This document shows positions 1 to 8,130 of a stretch of DNA of 64,000 nt, one piece after another; within the stretch, counting starts at the first letter, position 1; each line of letters opens with the position of its first letter. Under the pieces are notes generated by a model. That model was not told where the DNA came from. It worked only from the letters and a program-made list of their open reading frames with translations, and searched no databases. Both the position numbers and the translations under genes were made by a program. Source of the stretch: Sediminihabitans luteus (GTDB lineage: Bacteria; Actinomycetota; Actinomycetes; Actinomycetales; Cellulomonadaceae); contig NZ_PGFE01000005.1 of the NCBI RefSeq assembly GCF_002797595.1, positions 62,001-126,000 of the forward strand, in the 5' to 3' direction.

Positions 1-470
1 AGGGGCGCGGGCCCGTCGTGGCGCGACCCGTCGGGATCGAGCGCTCGGGTCAGGATCCCGGACAGGTGCCCGCCCTCATAGGGGATCTCGACGCGCTCGG
101 CGTTCTCCTCGGCGAGCGCCACGCCCTGCGCGAACGTCGCGAGGAACTTGGCGTACAGCGCGACGCGGGGTGCGTGCCCGGCCGCCTGCATGCGTTCCGC
201 CGTGAGGAAGTAGGTCGCGGCACGACCGAGCTTCTCGCCGGCCGAGAGCCTCCGCCCGCGGGACTCGTCCTCGGCCGCGAGCTCGACGAGGGTGTCGCCC
301 TGACGCTCCCACGCCTCCATGAGCGCCGGGGTCCCGGCGTCGTCACCCTGCGCGGCGGCGTCGAGGAGGGGCCGGCAGACGGCGTCCACCTCGCCGATGC
401 GGGCACCCATCTCCATCGCGAGGTTCACGGACAGGTTCCACACGTAGTTGCCGGGGAAGTACGCGAACAC
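1..470 (-). CDS. alpha/beta hydrolase, N-terminal part (cut by window edge)
   Basis: The leftward frame is open from a GTG at 470 to the window edge, giving about 156 residues. It begins MFAYFPGNYVWNLSVNLAMEM (first 20 shown in part), continues through a helical segment, and ends in YEGGHLSGILTRALDPDG. That layout, a helical N-terminal domain followed by the first strands of an alpha/beta hydrolase, resembles the FrsA / 2,6-dihydroxypseudooxynicotine hydrolase group, some of which hydrolyse C-C bonds of ring-derived substrates. The catalytic Ser, Asp and His would lie outside the window, so activity cannot be judged. The start lies 5 bp after the stop of the upstream dioxygenase, so the two are probably co-transcribed. 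Processing of a ring-cleavage product is inferred from that neighbour. A CTG at 479 is an alternative start. Confidence 0.72.
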   Translation of the reverse strand, partial: MFAYFPGNYVWNLSVNLAMEMGARIGEVDAVCRPLLDAAAQGDDAGTPALMEAWERQGDTLVELAAEDESRGRRLSAGEKLGRAATYFLTAERMQAAGHAPRVALYAKFLATFAQGVALAEENAERVEIPYEGGHLSGILTRALDPDGSRHDGPAP

Positions 471-475
471 CGGGA

Positions 476-1501
476 TCAGCCCTGTCCGTGGCGCGCGTAG
501 GGGTTCACCAGGGCGTCCTCCGTGCCGGGCAGGATCCCCTCCTCGGTCGCCGAGGGCTTGCCCGCGTCGGGCGGGAAGCACTCGGTCATGGACATGGGCA
601 TGGCCGAGTTGCGGTAGATGCTGTTGGACCCGGTCGAGGGCTTCCAGGTGTTCGCCTGCCAGTCGGGCACGTAGTTGCGGTAGCCGCCGGTGTTGAGCTC
701 GACGCGCATGCCGCCGGGCTCGCGGAAGTAGAGGAAGGACTGCTCGCCGATCCCGTGGATGGACGGGCCGTACTCGATCGCGGCGCCGTTCTCCATCAGG
801 ACGTCGGCCGAGACGAGGAGCTCCTGCACCGAGTCGGTCCAGAACGCGATGTGGTTGACGCGTCCGCCGAGCGTCGACGAGTCGAGGACCACGCCGAGGT
901 CGTGCGACTTCTCGTTCGTGGTGAGCACGCTGAACACGGTGACCTCGGCGTGGTCGAGCTCGGTGAACGCCATGACGCGGAACCCGAGGACCTCGCTGTA
1001 CCAGGCGGCGAACGCGCGGACGTCGGACGCCGCGATCGTGACGTGGTCGAGGAACCGCGGGGCGGCGGCGTGCGAGCTGCGACGCTCGGGGCGGTCGGGG
1101 AACACCGACGCGAGCTCGGCGGGGGCGGAGTGCCGGGGCAGGTCCCAGCAGAGCTCCATGGTGTGGCCGAACGGCCCGGTGAACTGGAACGACCGACCGT
1201 GGCCCTGGCGCTCGTCGTGCCAGACGCCCTCGACGCCCTTCGCCCGGACGCGGGTGGCGGCCTCGTCGAGCGCGTCCTCGCTCGCGGCGCGCCAGGCCAT
1301 GTTGACCAGGGCGGGCTGCTCGCCCGGGGACACGACGAGGCTGTACGGGTAGTAGTCGCCCCAGCAGCGCAGGTACGTCGTGCCGTCGTCGTCGCGCCCG
1401 ACGGGGCGCAGGCCGAACTGCTTCTCGAAGAACGCGGCGGTCGCGTCCACGTCGGGGGAGGCGATCTCCAGGTGGGAAAGGTGGGCCAGAAGGTTCGTCA
1501 T
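476..1501 (-). CDS. type I extradiol (catechol 2,3-dioxygenase-like) ring-cleavage dioxygenase, VOC fold
   Basis: This is a 341-residue protein with two vicinal-oxygen-chelate domains, about residues 6-120 and 149-285. The C-terminal domain carries the 2-His-1-Glu iron ligands expected of extradiol dioxygenases: His153 (in LDHVTIAASD), His217 (in NHIAFWTDS) and Glu268 (in MRVELNTGG). Size and ligand spacing match the BphC/catechol 2,3-dioxygenase class, so Fe(II)-dependent meta-cleavage of a catechol-type ring is the best call; the substrate is unknown. There is an extra tail of about 55 residues after the second domain. The gene lies between an SDR gene (132 bp upstream) and an alpha/beta hydrolase (5 bp downstream). 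Regulation by the adjacent LysR is inferred. Confidence 0.85.
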   Translation of the reverse strand: MTNLLAHLSHLEIASPDVDATAAFFEKQFGLRPVGRDDDGTTYLRCWGDYYPYSLVVSPGEQPALVNMAWRAASEDALDEAATRVRAKGVEGVWHDERQGHGRSFQFTGPFGHTMELCWDLPRHSAPAELASVFPDRPERRSSHAAAPRFLDHVTIAASDVRAFAAWYSEVLGFRVMAFTELDHAEVTVFSVLTTNEKSHDLGVVLDSSTLGGRVNHIAFWTDSVQELLVSADVLMENGAAIEYGPSIHGIGEQSFLYFREPGGMRVELNTGGYRNYVPDWQANTWKPSTGSNSIYRNSAMPMSMTECFPPDAGKPSATEEGILPGTEDALVNPYARHGQG

Positions 1502-1632
1502 TGAACTGTCCTCTCGGATCGGGTGCGTGCCCGCGCGACGCGTCCCGGAGGAGGTGCGCTGCGCCGCGCGGCCTGAGACCACTCTGGAACGCGGGCAAGC
1601 ATCAGGGAAGACGGAGTTGCCTATGCACCGGA

Positions 1633-2445
1633 TCAGTCCCGTGGATGACCGTCCGGCTGCTGCTGCACGGGCTCCCGCAGCGCGTCGGCGATCGACCTCA
1701 CCCCGCCGTGGGACGTCATGCCGCCGTCCACGGTGATCTCCGCGCCGTCGACGAACGACGCCCCGTCGCTCAGCAGGAACGTGACGAGCGCTGCGACCTC
1801 GTCCGCCGTGCCCGTCCGGCCGAGAGGGGTCTCGGCGATGTTCGCGTCCCGGAACGAGGCCGGTGCCGACGCCGTCATCGGCGTCTCGACGTACCCCGGG
1901 TGGATCGTGTTGACGCGGATCCCGGCCGGCCCGAGCTCGAGGCAGGCGACCTTCGCGAGACCGCGCAGCGCCCACTTGCTGGTCGTGTACGCCACGGGGA
2001 CGTGCCCGGTGAGGGCGGCGACGGACCCCACCATGACGATGGACGACCCGGGGGGCATGAGCGGCACGCAGTGCTGGATCCCGAGCAGCGGTCCCACGAC
2101 GTTCACCTCGTGGACCTGCAGGAGGTCCCGGGGAGTGACGTCGAGGAGCCTGGCGCGCCAGGTGATCCCGGCGTTGTTGACCAGCCCGTCCACGCGCCCG
2201 TGGGTCGTCTCCAGGTCGGCCGCGAGCACTTCCCACGCGCCCGCGTCCGTGACGTCGTGACGACGATAGTCGGAGTTCCCGAGGTCCTCCGCGGGCGTGG
2301 CGGGCAGGTCGAGCGCGATCACGTCGGCCCCGGCGCGATCGAGTGCGCGTGCTGCCGCGGCGCCCTGGCCGCGCGAGGCTCCGGTCACGACGACGACCTT
2401 GTGCCGGAGGTCCGCCCCGGGGTTCCGTGCTGTCCGTGTGGTCAT
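1633..2445 (-). CDS. short-chain dehydrogenase/reductase (classical SDR)
   Basis: The protein has 270 residues, typical for a classical NAD(P)-dependent SDR. It shows the cofactor motif TGASRGQG at 21-28, NNAG at 90-93, catalytic Ser141, Tyr153 and Lys157 (YTTSK), and a C-terminal [10 protein letters not shown]. The start at 2445 was chosen because it puts the Rossmann motif at the usual depth and has a GAAGG upstream; an in-frame extension to 2502 would run into the divergent LysR gene. It probably oxidises an alcohol or dihydrodiol intermediate in the same pathway as the extradiol dioxygenase, but this is inference from the neighbours. Asp46 after strand two suggests NAD(H) preference. Confidence 0.85.
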   Translation of the reverse strand: MTTRTARNPGADLRHKVVVVTGASRGQGAAAARALDRAGADVIALDLPATPAEDLGNSDYRRHDVTDAGAWEVLAADLETTHGRVDGLVNNAGITWRARLLDVTPRDLLQVHEVNVVGPLLGIQHCVPLMPPGSSIVMVGSVAALTGHVPVAYTTSKWALRGLAKVACLELGPAGIRVNTIHPGYVETPMTASAPASFRDANIAETPLGRTGTADEVAALVTFLLSDGASFVDGAEITVDGGMTSHGGVRSIADALREPVQQQPDGHPRD

Positions 2446-2486
2446 GCACCGACCTTCGGTGTCGGTGGCGTGGCATGACAATGCAT

Positions 2487-2503
2487 GATGTCGATATGAC
2501 ATC
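2487..2503. promoter_or_regulatory. 6-bp-arm inverted repeat between divergent SDR and LysR genes
   Basis: The sequence reads GATGTC, five bases, then GACATC. It sits 42 bp upstream of the SDR start and overlaps the favoured LysR start. LysR-type regulators usually bind dyad sites in the shared promoter region with a divergent target operon, so this is a reasonable operator candidate. The position is observed; the binding is inferred. Confidence 0.4.
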
Positions 2504-3467
2504 CATCAGTCGCAATGATGCGGCCGCCTCGGATCCCCTCGGACGCGCACCGCGGACGGCGGCGCTCACCAACCTCGACCTGAACCTGCTCGTCGCCCTC
2601 GACGCGCTGCTGCAGAACCGCAGCGTCACCCGGGCCGCCGCCCAGATGGGTCTGAGCCAGCCGGCGCTGTCCGCCTCGCTCGCACGGCTCCGCCGGCACT
2701 TCGACGACCCGCTCCTGAGCCGTCGCGGGAACGAGTACCACCTCACGCCGCTCGCGCTGCTGCTCCGGGACCGGGCCCGCACCGTCCTGGCCGGCGTCGA
2801 GCGGGTGTTCGCCGCCGAGCCCGTGTTCGACCCGGCGACCTCGACCCGCGAGTTCACCGTCGTGGCGAGCGACTACAGCGTCGCGACGCTCGGGCCGCCG
2901 CTCGCCGCGCTGCTCGAGCGCGAGGCGCCGGGGGTCCGGCTGCGGTTCGTCGGCAACACGCCGTCGCTCATCGACGACGCCGCCCACGCGCTGCTCGGGT
3001 ACGACCTCATCCTGCTTCCGCACGGCTTCATCGGCGAGCTGCCCCACGCCGACCTCCACGAGGACCGCTGGGTCTGCCTGGTCGCGACCGGCAACACCGC
3101 CGTCGGCGCCGCGCTGAGCGTCGACCAGCTGCGCGCGATGCCGTGGGTCATGACGTTCCACAGCCCGACCGCCTCGACCCCCGCGGCCCGCAGGTTGCGG
3201 ATGGCCGGGATCGAGCCGCGGATCGAGGTCGTGACGGAGCAGTTCCTGACCGTCCCCGCCCTGGTCGCGGGGAGCGGACGCGTCGCGGTGCTCCAGGAGC
3301 GTCTCGCGGTCTCGCTGCCCGCCGACGTCGGCGTGCGGGTCGTCGAGGTGCCGGTGGACCTCGGCTCGCTCGTCGAGGCGATGTGGTGGCACCCGGTGAA
3401 CGACCGTGACCCGGAGCACGAGTACCTGCGGGACGTCGTGCGCCGGGCCGCCGCCGTGGTGCGCTAG
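2496..3467 (+). CDS. LysR-family transcriptional regulator
   Basis: The protein has 323 residues. The N-terminal winged helix-turn-helix spans about residues 25-85 ([20 protein letters not shown], then [16 protein letters not shown]), and the substrate-binding domain starts near 110 ([11 protein letters not shown]). The closest familiar pattern is the NodD/NahR-like LysR group, which senses aromatic compounds. It is divergent from the SDR-dioxygenase-hydrolase genes, the classic layout for an activator of the opposite operon. ATGs at 2475, 2481 and 2496 are in frame and none has a clear ribosome-binding site; 2496 was taken because it leaves a regulatory gap. Its stop overlaps the convergent IclR stop by four bases (CTAG). 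Confidence 0.9.
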   Translation: MTSISRNDAAASDPLGRAPRTAALTNLDLNLLVALDALLQNRSVTRAAAQMGLSQPALSASLARLRRHFDDPLLSRRGNEYHLTPLALLLRDRARTVLAGVERVFAAEPVFDPATSTREFTVVASDYSVATLGPPLAALLEREAPGVRLRFVGNTPSLIDDAAHALLGYDLILLPHGFIGELPHADLHEDRWVCLVATGNTAVGAALSVDQLRAMPWVMTFHSPTASTPAARRLRMAGIEPRIEVVTEQFLTVPALVAGSGRVAVLQERLAVSLPADVGVRVVEVPVDLGSLVEAMWWHPVNDRDPEHEYLRDVVRRAAAVVR

Positions 3468-4255
3468 CCGAGGTCGGCGTCCGCGAGGTCGCGCTCGACC
3501 TGCGCCCGCGTCTCGAGCAGCAGCGGGAGCAGCACCGGGGTCAGGCGGCGGACGAACGTGTCGGCCCGGGTCGAGACCGTCACCGCCCCGACCGCCCGGC
3601 CCCACCGGTCGTGGACCGCGGTCCCGACGGCGGCGACGCCGCGCTCCGTCTCCTCGACGTTCACGGCGTACCCGAGCGTGCGTGCCGCGCGCACGTCCAC
3701 CAGCAGTTTCGCCAGCGACTCCGCACCCGGCCCGGGGGGAGACCCGGCCGGGTAGAGCTGCCGGACCTCGTCGTCGGGGAGAGCGGCGAGCAGGGCCTTG
3801 CCGCCCGACGCCTCGTGGGCGGGCATCACGACCCCGTCCCGGTCGTGGGTCGCGTCCTGCGTGCTCGCCCGGACCGTCACGAGGAACCGGACGTTGCGGC
3901 CGACACGGATCATGAGGTTCGCGGACTCGCCGCTGCGACGCGACAGGACCTCGAGGTGCGGGAGGCACAGGCGTCGCAGGTCACGCGCCCGGTCGGCGCC
4001 CGCGGGCGCCGCACCCAGCGACGGCCCGGGGAGATAGGCGCGCGCGTCGTCCTGCACCGCGAAGCCCCGGAACACCAGGGTCTGCAGGAGGCGGTGCGCG
4101 CTCGAGCGCGAGACGCCGAGCTGCTCGGCGGCGTCGACCACACGGAGGCTGCCGTAGTCACGCAGCATCTGGAGCAGGCGCAGCCCACGGTCGAGCGACT
4201 CCACGGCGGTCGGCGGACGCTCCGGGAGCGGGGGATGGCGGCGATCGTTCCTCAC
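3464..4255 (-). CDS. IclR-family transcriptional regulator
   Basis: The protein has 263 residues from a GTG start. The N-terminal winged helix-turn-helix ([15 protein letters not shown], then [15 protein letters not shown]) is followed by an IclR effector domain of about 170 residues ([38 protein letters not shown]). The gene is divergent from the 3-hydroxybenzoate/gentisate operon and is most likely its regulator; IclR proteins often control gentisate and protocatechuate pathways. GTG 4255 was preferred because GAGG lies ten bases upstream and this start leaves room for the divergent promoter. ATGs at 4282 and 4306 are alternatives, but 4306 overlaps the divergent gene. The start region contains GTTC-N9-GAAC, a possible operator. 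Confidence 0.88.
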   Translation of the reverse strand: MRNDRRHPPLPERPPTAVESLDRGLRLLQMLRDYGSLRVVDAAEQLGVSRSSAHRLLQTLVFRGFAVQDDARAYLPGPSLGAAPAGADRARDLRRLCLPHLEVLSRRSGESANLMIRVGRNVRFLVTVRASTQDATHDRDGVVMPAHEASGGKALLAALPDDEVRQLYPAGSPPGPGAESLAKLLVDVRAARTLGYAVNVEETERGVAAVGTAVHDRWGRAVGAVTVSTRADTFVRRLTPVLLPLLLETRAQVERDLADADLG

Positions 4256-4291
4256 AGCAGAACATCCTCGCTCATCGACCATCGGCCCTCC

Positions 4292-4297
4292 TAACGT
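4292..4297 (+). promoter_or_regulatory. -10 element (TAACGT) of a leaderless-type promoter
   Basis: TAACGT ends seven bases before the ATG of the hydroxylase gene at 4305. In actinobacteria this spacing places the transcription start on or next to the A of the ATG. No Shine-Dalgarno sequence is present in between. Confidence 0.5.
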
Positions 4298-4304
4298 CCC
4301 CGCC

Positions 4305-5543
4305 ATGGTTCACGACGTGGTGGCACATCCAGAGGCAGTGGTCGTCGGCGGAGGCATCGGAGGGCTCGCGACAGCACTCGCGCTGCGGCGCCGCGGGAGA
4401 GCGGTGCGCCTCCTCGAGCAGGCGGACGAGTTTGGCGAGGTCGGCGCCGGCCTGCAGCTCGGCCCGAACGCGACACGGATCCTCGACTCGTGGGGACTGC
4501 TCGACGCGGTGCGCGCCGCGGGCGTCGAACCCGGGCGTCTCGTCCTGCGGGACGCGACGACCGACGCCGAGCTCGCCGCGCTCGACCTCCGGGGGACGTT
4601 CCGCGAGCGCTACGGCGCACCGTACGTCGTGATCCACCGCACCGACCTGCACCGGATCCTGCTCGAGGCGTGCGCCGACGCCGGCGTCGAGCTCGTGACC
4701 GGCGCGCAGGTCACGCACGCCACCCAGGACGCTCACGGGACGCGTGTGAGCACCGCCGACGGCCGCACCGTCGACGCCGACGTGACGTTCGGTGCCGACG
4801 GCCTGCGGTCGGCGCTGCGCGACTCGATCGTCGGCGACGACGTCGTCGCGTCCGGCTTCGTCGCGTTCCGCGGCACCGTCCCGATCGACGAGGCCCGCAG
4901 CGAGAGCGCGCTCGACGACGTCGTGTGCTGGGTCGCGCCGGACGCCCACGTGGTCCAGTACCGGCTTCGCGGCGGGAGCGTCCTGAACGTCGTCGCGACG
5001 TTCCGGTCACCCGGCTTCGACCGCGGGGACGCGGACTACGGGACGACCGCCGAGCTCGAGGACGCGTTCGCCGCGTGCCACCCTCGCGTCCGGGCGGCGG
5101 TCGCGCACGTGGGCCGGCAGCGGCGCTGGCCGCTGTTCGACCGCGAACCCGCCGACCGCTGGGGATCGGGGCGCACGGTCCTCGTCGGCGACGCAGCGCA
5201 CCCGATGCTGCAGTACCTCGCCCAGGGCTGCTGCCAGGCGCTCGAGGACGCTCGGACGCTCGAGCTGATCCTCGGCGAGCAGGACGCCGCGGGCCCGACG
5301 ACCGACTGGCCCGAGGTCGTCCGTCGACTCACGCAGGCCCGCATCCCGCGGGCCGCTCAGGTCCAGCGGCGTGCCCGCACGTTCGGGGAGGTCTGCCACG
5401 CCGGCGGTGCGGCGCGGCTGCTGCGCAACGAGCTCCTCGCCCTCGCACCGGACCTGACCGGCTACACGGACTGGCTCTACGCCGGGACGGTGGCCGACCG
5501 GCTCGGCGACCGCGCCCCGGCCGAACCCGCCCTGAACGCCTGA
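4305..5543 (+). CDS. 3-hydroxybenzoate 6-hydroxylase-like FAD monooxygenase
   Basis: The protein has 412 residues and belongs to the class A flavoprotein hydroxylases. It has the FAD motif VVGGGIGG near residues 13-20, the DG-type motif GADGLRS near 163, and the GD motif LVGDAAHPMLQYLAQG starting near residue 293. Stretches such as EFGEVGAGLQ, ARILDSWG-like and HRTDLH closely follow rhodococcal 3-hydroxybenzoate 6-hydroxylase as I remember it. The reaction would be NADH- and O2-dependent para-hydroxylation of 3-hydroxybenzoate to gentisate in the cytosol. The gene opens an operon whose next members act on gentisate, which supports this substrate over salicylate. It is divergent from an IclR regulator and apparently leaderless. 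Confidence 0.85.
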   Translation: MVHDVVAHPEAVVVGGGIGGLATALALRRRGRAVRLLEQADEFGEVGAGLQLGPNATRILDSWGLLDAVRAAGVEPGRLVLRDATTDAELAALDLRGTFRERYGAPYVVIHRTDLHRILLEACADAGVELVTGAQVTHATQDAHGTRVSTADGRTVDADVTFGADGLRSALRDSIVGDDVVASGFVAFRGTVPIDEARSESALDDVVCWVAPDAHVVQYRLRGGSVLNVVATFRSPGFDRGDADYGTTAELEDAFAACHPRVRAAVAHVGRQRRWPLFDREPADRWGSGRTVLVGDAAHPMLQYLAQGCCQALEDARTLELILGEQDAAGPTTDWPEVVRRLTQARIPRAAQVQRRARTFGEVCHAGGAARLLRNELLALAPDLTGYTDWLYAGTVADRLGDRAPAEPALNA

Positions 5544-5574
5544 GCACCCGACCCTTCGACCGACGGAGAGACCC

Positions 5575-6462
5575 ATGAGACTTGCAGTGCTGGACGAGAG
5601 GATCCCGGTCGTCGTCCGCCCGGGACGCGTGATCGACGTCAGCGACGTCGTCGGGACGACGACGAGCGTGGCGGGCCCCTGGGGCGCCTGGCTCGAGGCC
5701 GGGCACGGCCTCGCCGAGCTCCTGGCGCTCGACCTCGACGACCGACCGGGCGCACCGCTGGAGACGGCGCGCCTGTCCGCGCCCCTGGCCCGTCCCCGCA
5801 AGATCGTCGCCGCACCCGTCAACTACCTCGACCACAAGGTCGAGATGTCGGAGCAGCGGTCGATCGCCGACTACGGGGTGTTCCTCAAGGCGGGCACCTC
5901 GGTGGTGGGCCCGGGGGGCACCGTCGAGCTGCCGTACGACGACGTGCGCACGGACCAGGAGGGCGAGCTCGCGCTCGTGATCGGTCGGACGGCGCGCCAC
6001 GTCGCTCCCGAGGACGCGCTCGGTCACGTCTTCGCGTACACGTGCGGGCTCGACGTCAGCCTGCGCTCGACCGAGGACCGCTCGACCAGGAAGTCCTTCG
6101 ACACGTTCACGCCGCTGGGCCCGTGGCTCGTCACGGCGGACGAGGTGCCGGACCCGGACGACCTCGAGCTCCGGTGCTGGGTCGGCGACGTGCTCCGGCA
6201 GAGCACCAGCACCGCCGAGCTGATCTTCCCCGTCGCGGACCTCGTGGCGTACGCGTCCTCGGTCATGACCCTCGAGCCGGGGGACGTGGTCCTCACGGGG
6301 ACCCCGGCGGGGGTCGGGGCGCTTGCGGACGGCGACCGGGTCCGGCTCGAGATCTCGTCGATCGGGACGCTCGAGGTGGGTGTCACGGCGGCGGCGGCGA
6401 CCCCGTACGCGTCGCGTCCCCAGGGCCGCAGGCCCGTGGCGGGCGGGGGGAGCGGGCGATGA
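5575..6462 (+). CDS. fumarylacetoacetate hydrolase-family enzyme (fumaryl/maleylpyruvate hydrolase)
   Basis: The protein has 295 residues. The C-terminal two thirds are a standard FAH domain with PRKIVAAPVNYLDH, GVFLKAGTSVVGPG, the metal-binding acidic patch DQEGELALVIG (Glu129, Glu131), the cap/turn GLDVSLRS, and EPGDVVLTGTPAGVG. In the gentisate pathway this family hydrolyses fumarylpyruvate, or directly maleylpyruvate, to pyruvate and fumarate or maleate. A GGAGAG ribosome-binding site precedes ATG 5575, 31 bp after the hydroxylase. Its stop overlaps the dioxygenase start (ATGA). Because the linked isomerase homologue looks damaged, direct maleylpyruvate hydrolysis is a real possibility. 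Confidence 0.85.
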   Translation: MRLAVLDERIPVVVRPGRVIDVSDVVGTTTSVAGPWGAWLEAGHGLAELLALDLDDRPGAPLETARLSAPLARPRKIVAAPVNYLDHKVEMSEQRSIADYGVFLKAGTSVVGPGGTVELPYDDVRTDQEGELALVIGRTARHVAPEDALGHVFAYTCGLDVSLRSTEDRSTRKSFDTFTPLGPWLVTADEVPDPDDLELRCWVGDVLRQSTSTAELIFPVADLVAYASSVMTLEPGDVVLTGTPAGVGALADGDRVRLEISSIGTLEVGVTAAAATPYASRPQGRRPVAGGGSGR

Positions 6463-7586
6463 GCCACGACGACGGGACGGTCACGCCCGCGGCATCCGGG
6501 CAGCCCGAGCCGAGCCCCGCGCTCGACCGGTTGTACGAGGACTTCGCGCGCAACAGCACGGCACCCCTGTGGACGCAGACGAACGACCTCATGCCGCTCG
6601 TGCCGACGCCGGCCGCGATCCCGTTCGTCTGGCAATGGCGCGAGCTGGTCGACATCGCGCGGCGCGCGGGCGACCTCGTCCCCGTCGGGCGTGGTGGGGA
6701 GCGGCGAGCGATCGGTCTCGCGAACCCCGGTCTCGCGCCGACGGCGTACGCGACGCCAACCCTGTGGTGCGCGATCCAGTGGCTGGGGCCGTACGAGACG
6801 GCCCCCGAGCACCGCCACGCCCAGAACGCCTTCCGGTTCGTGGTCGAGGGCGAGGGCGTCTGGACGGTCGTGAACGGCGACCCGGTGCGCATGAGCCGTG
6901 GCGACCTGCTCCTCACCCCGGGGTGGAACTTCCACGGTCACCACAACGACACGGACAGCCCCATGGCCTGGATCGACGGCCTCGACGTCCCGTTCGCGCA
7001 CGACATGGACCTGGGGTTCTTCGAGTTCGGGTCCGAGCGAGTCACGGACGAGGCGTCGCCGCCGTTCTCCCGGTCGGAGCGGCTCTGGGCCCACCCCGGC
7101 CTGACGCCCCTCTCCGCGCCCGGACCGCAGCACTCCACGCCGATCGCCGCCTACCGGTGGGAGCACACGGACGCCGCGCTGCGCGAGCAGCTCGCGCTCG
7201 AGGACGAGGGCCACCCGGCCACGGTCGACCAGGGGCACGCCGCGGTCCGCTACACGAACCCCACCAACGGTGGCGACGTGCTGCCCACGATCCGGTGCGA
7301 GTTCCACCGGCTGCGGGCGGGCGCCCGGACCCCGACGCGTCGCGAGGTCGGCTCGTCCGTGTGGCAGGTCTTCGACGGGTCGGGCACGGTCGTCCTCGAC
7401 GGCGAGCGACGAGACCTCGTCAAGGGCGACCTCTTCGTCCTCCCCTCCTGGACGGCCTGGTCGCTCGAGGCCGAGGCCGAGTTCGACCTCTTCCGGTTCT
7501 CGGACGCCCCGATCGTCGAACGCCTCCACTTCCAGCGGGTGCACCTGCCCGACACGGACGGGCGCGTGCCCGGCCCGAGGGCCTGA
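6459..7586 (+). CDS. gentisate 1,2-dioxygenase (bicupin)
   Basis: The protein has 375 residues and two cupin domains. The N-terminal cupin carries the iron ligands His118, His120 and His159 (EHRHAQNAFRF, then WNFHGHHND); the C-terminal cupin (about 285-355) lacks the His set, as usual in this family. SRGDLLLTPGWNFHGHH and the conserved N-terminal WQW are typical of gentisate dioxygenases. It opens the gentisate ring between C1 and C2, giving maleylpyruvate. Translation is coupled to the upstream FAH gene by an ATGA overlap. The role is well supported by the preceding 3-hydroxybenzoate 6-hydroxylase. Confidence 0.9.
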   Translation: MSHDDGTVTPAASGQPEPSPALDRLYEDFARNSTAPLWTQTNDLMPLVPTPAAIPFVWQWRELVDIARRAGDLVPVGRGGERRAIGLANPGLAPTAYATPTLWCAIQWLGPYETAPEHRHAQNAFRFVVEGEGVWTVVNGDPVRMSRGDLLLTPGWNFHGHHNDTDSPMAWIDGLDVPFAHDMDLGFFEFGSERVTDEASPPFSRSERLWAHPGLTPLSAPGPQHSTPIAAYRWEHTDAALREQLALEDEGHPATVDQGHAAVRYTNPTNGGDVLPTIRCEFHRLRAGARTPTRREVGSSVWQVFDGSGTVVLDGERRDLVKGDLFVLPSWTAWSLEAEAEFDLFRFSDAPIVERLHFQRVHLPDTDGRVPGPRA

Positions 7587-7590
7587 CGGC

Positions 7591-8130
7591 GTGGCCGCGC
7601 GGACGGTCCGGGCGACCGATCCCCGGGTGCTGGACGACCTCCTGCTGGCCCGGCGGGGGACGGCCTACTTCTCGCGCGTGCTCGGGAGGCTGAGCGACGC
7701 CGACCTCGAGGAGCCGTCGCTCGTGGACGGGTGGCGACGGCGGCACGTCGTCGCCCACGTCGGCTACCACGCCCGGGCGCTCGCGCGCGCGGTCGAGGAG
7801 CTTCGGACGGGCTCCCCGGCTCCGTCGGCGGAGGCGGACGAGGCGCGGGAGGTCGAGGTCGACCTCGGTGCGTCGCTCCCCGCGGTCGCGCTGCGGCACC
7901 TGCACGCGCACGCCGCGGTCCACCTGGACGTCGAGTGGCGCGACCTGGACGCCGACCGGTGGGGCGACGTGCTGACGCTCGGCGACGGGCGCCAGGTCCC
8001 CGTGGCACGGACCCCGCGCGAGCGCGCCGAGGTCGTCTGGCTCGGCGCCCTGCGGCTGGGGTCCGGGGCGCGGGCGGTGGACCTTCCCCCGGAGATCGCG
8101 CAGCGCGCGTCGACGTCGTTCAGCGCATGA
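7591..8130 (+). CDS. shortened maleylpyruvate isomerase (DinB-fold, mycothiol-dependent type) homologue
   Basis: The protein has 179 residues from GTG 7591, five bases after the dioxygenase stop, with GAGGG upstream. The N-terminal four-helix region matches mycothiol-dependent maleylpyruvate isomerase (GWRRRHVVAHVGYHARAL, LRHLHAHAAVHLDVEWRD), including His52, the first zinc ligand of the corynebacterial enzyme as I recall it. Two things are odd. The C-terminal domain of the roughly 240-residue enzymes is missing. The later Glu/His ligand pair is also not preserved: aligning the shared Trp150 puts Val148 and Gly152 there, with Glu147 one position off. The gene ends inside the convergent LacI gene, so the truncation may reflect a past rearrangement. 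Isomerase activity is doubtful. Confidence 0.72.
   Translation: MAARTVRATDPRVLDDLLLARRGTAYFSRVLGRLSDADLEEPSLVDGWRRRHVVAHVGYHARALARAVEELRTGSPAPSAEADEAREVEVDLGASLPAVALRHLHAHAAVHLDVEWRDLDADRWGDVLTLGDGRQVPVARTPRERAEVVWLGALRLGSGARAVDLPPEIAQRASTSFSA

Noticed and set aside
8035-8130. A frameshift as the cause of the missing zinc ligands in the isomerase homologue.
   Set aside because: The frame aligns continuously with the family to near its end (EVVWLGALRLG, then DLPPEI), and neither alternative frame restores an E-x3-H motif. The changes look like substitutions plus truncation.
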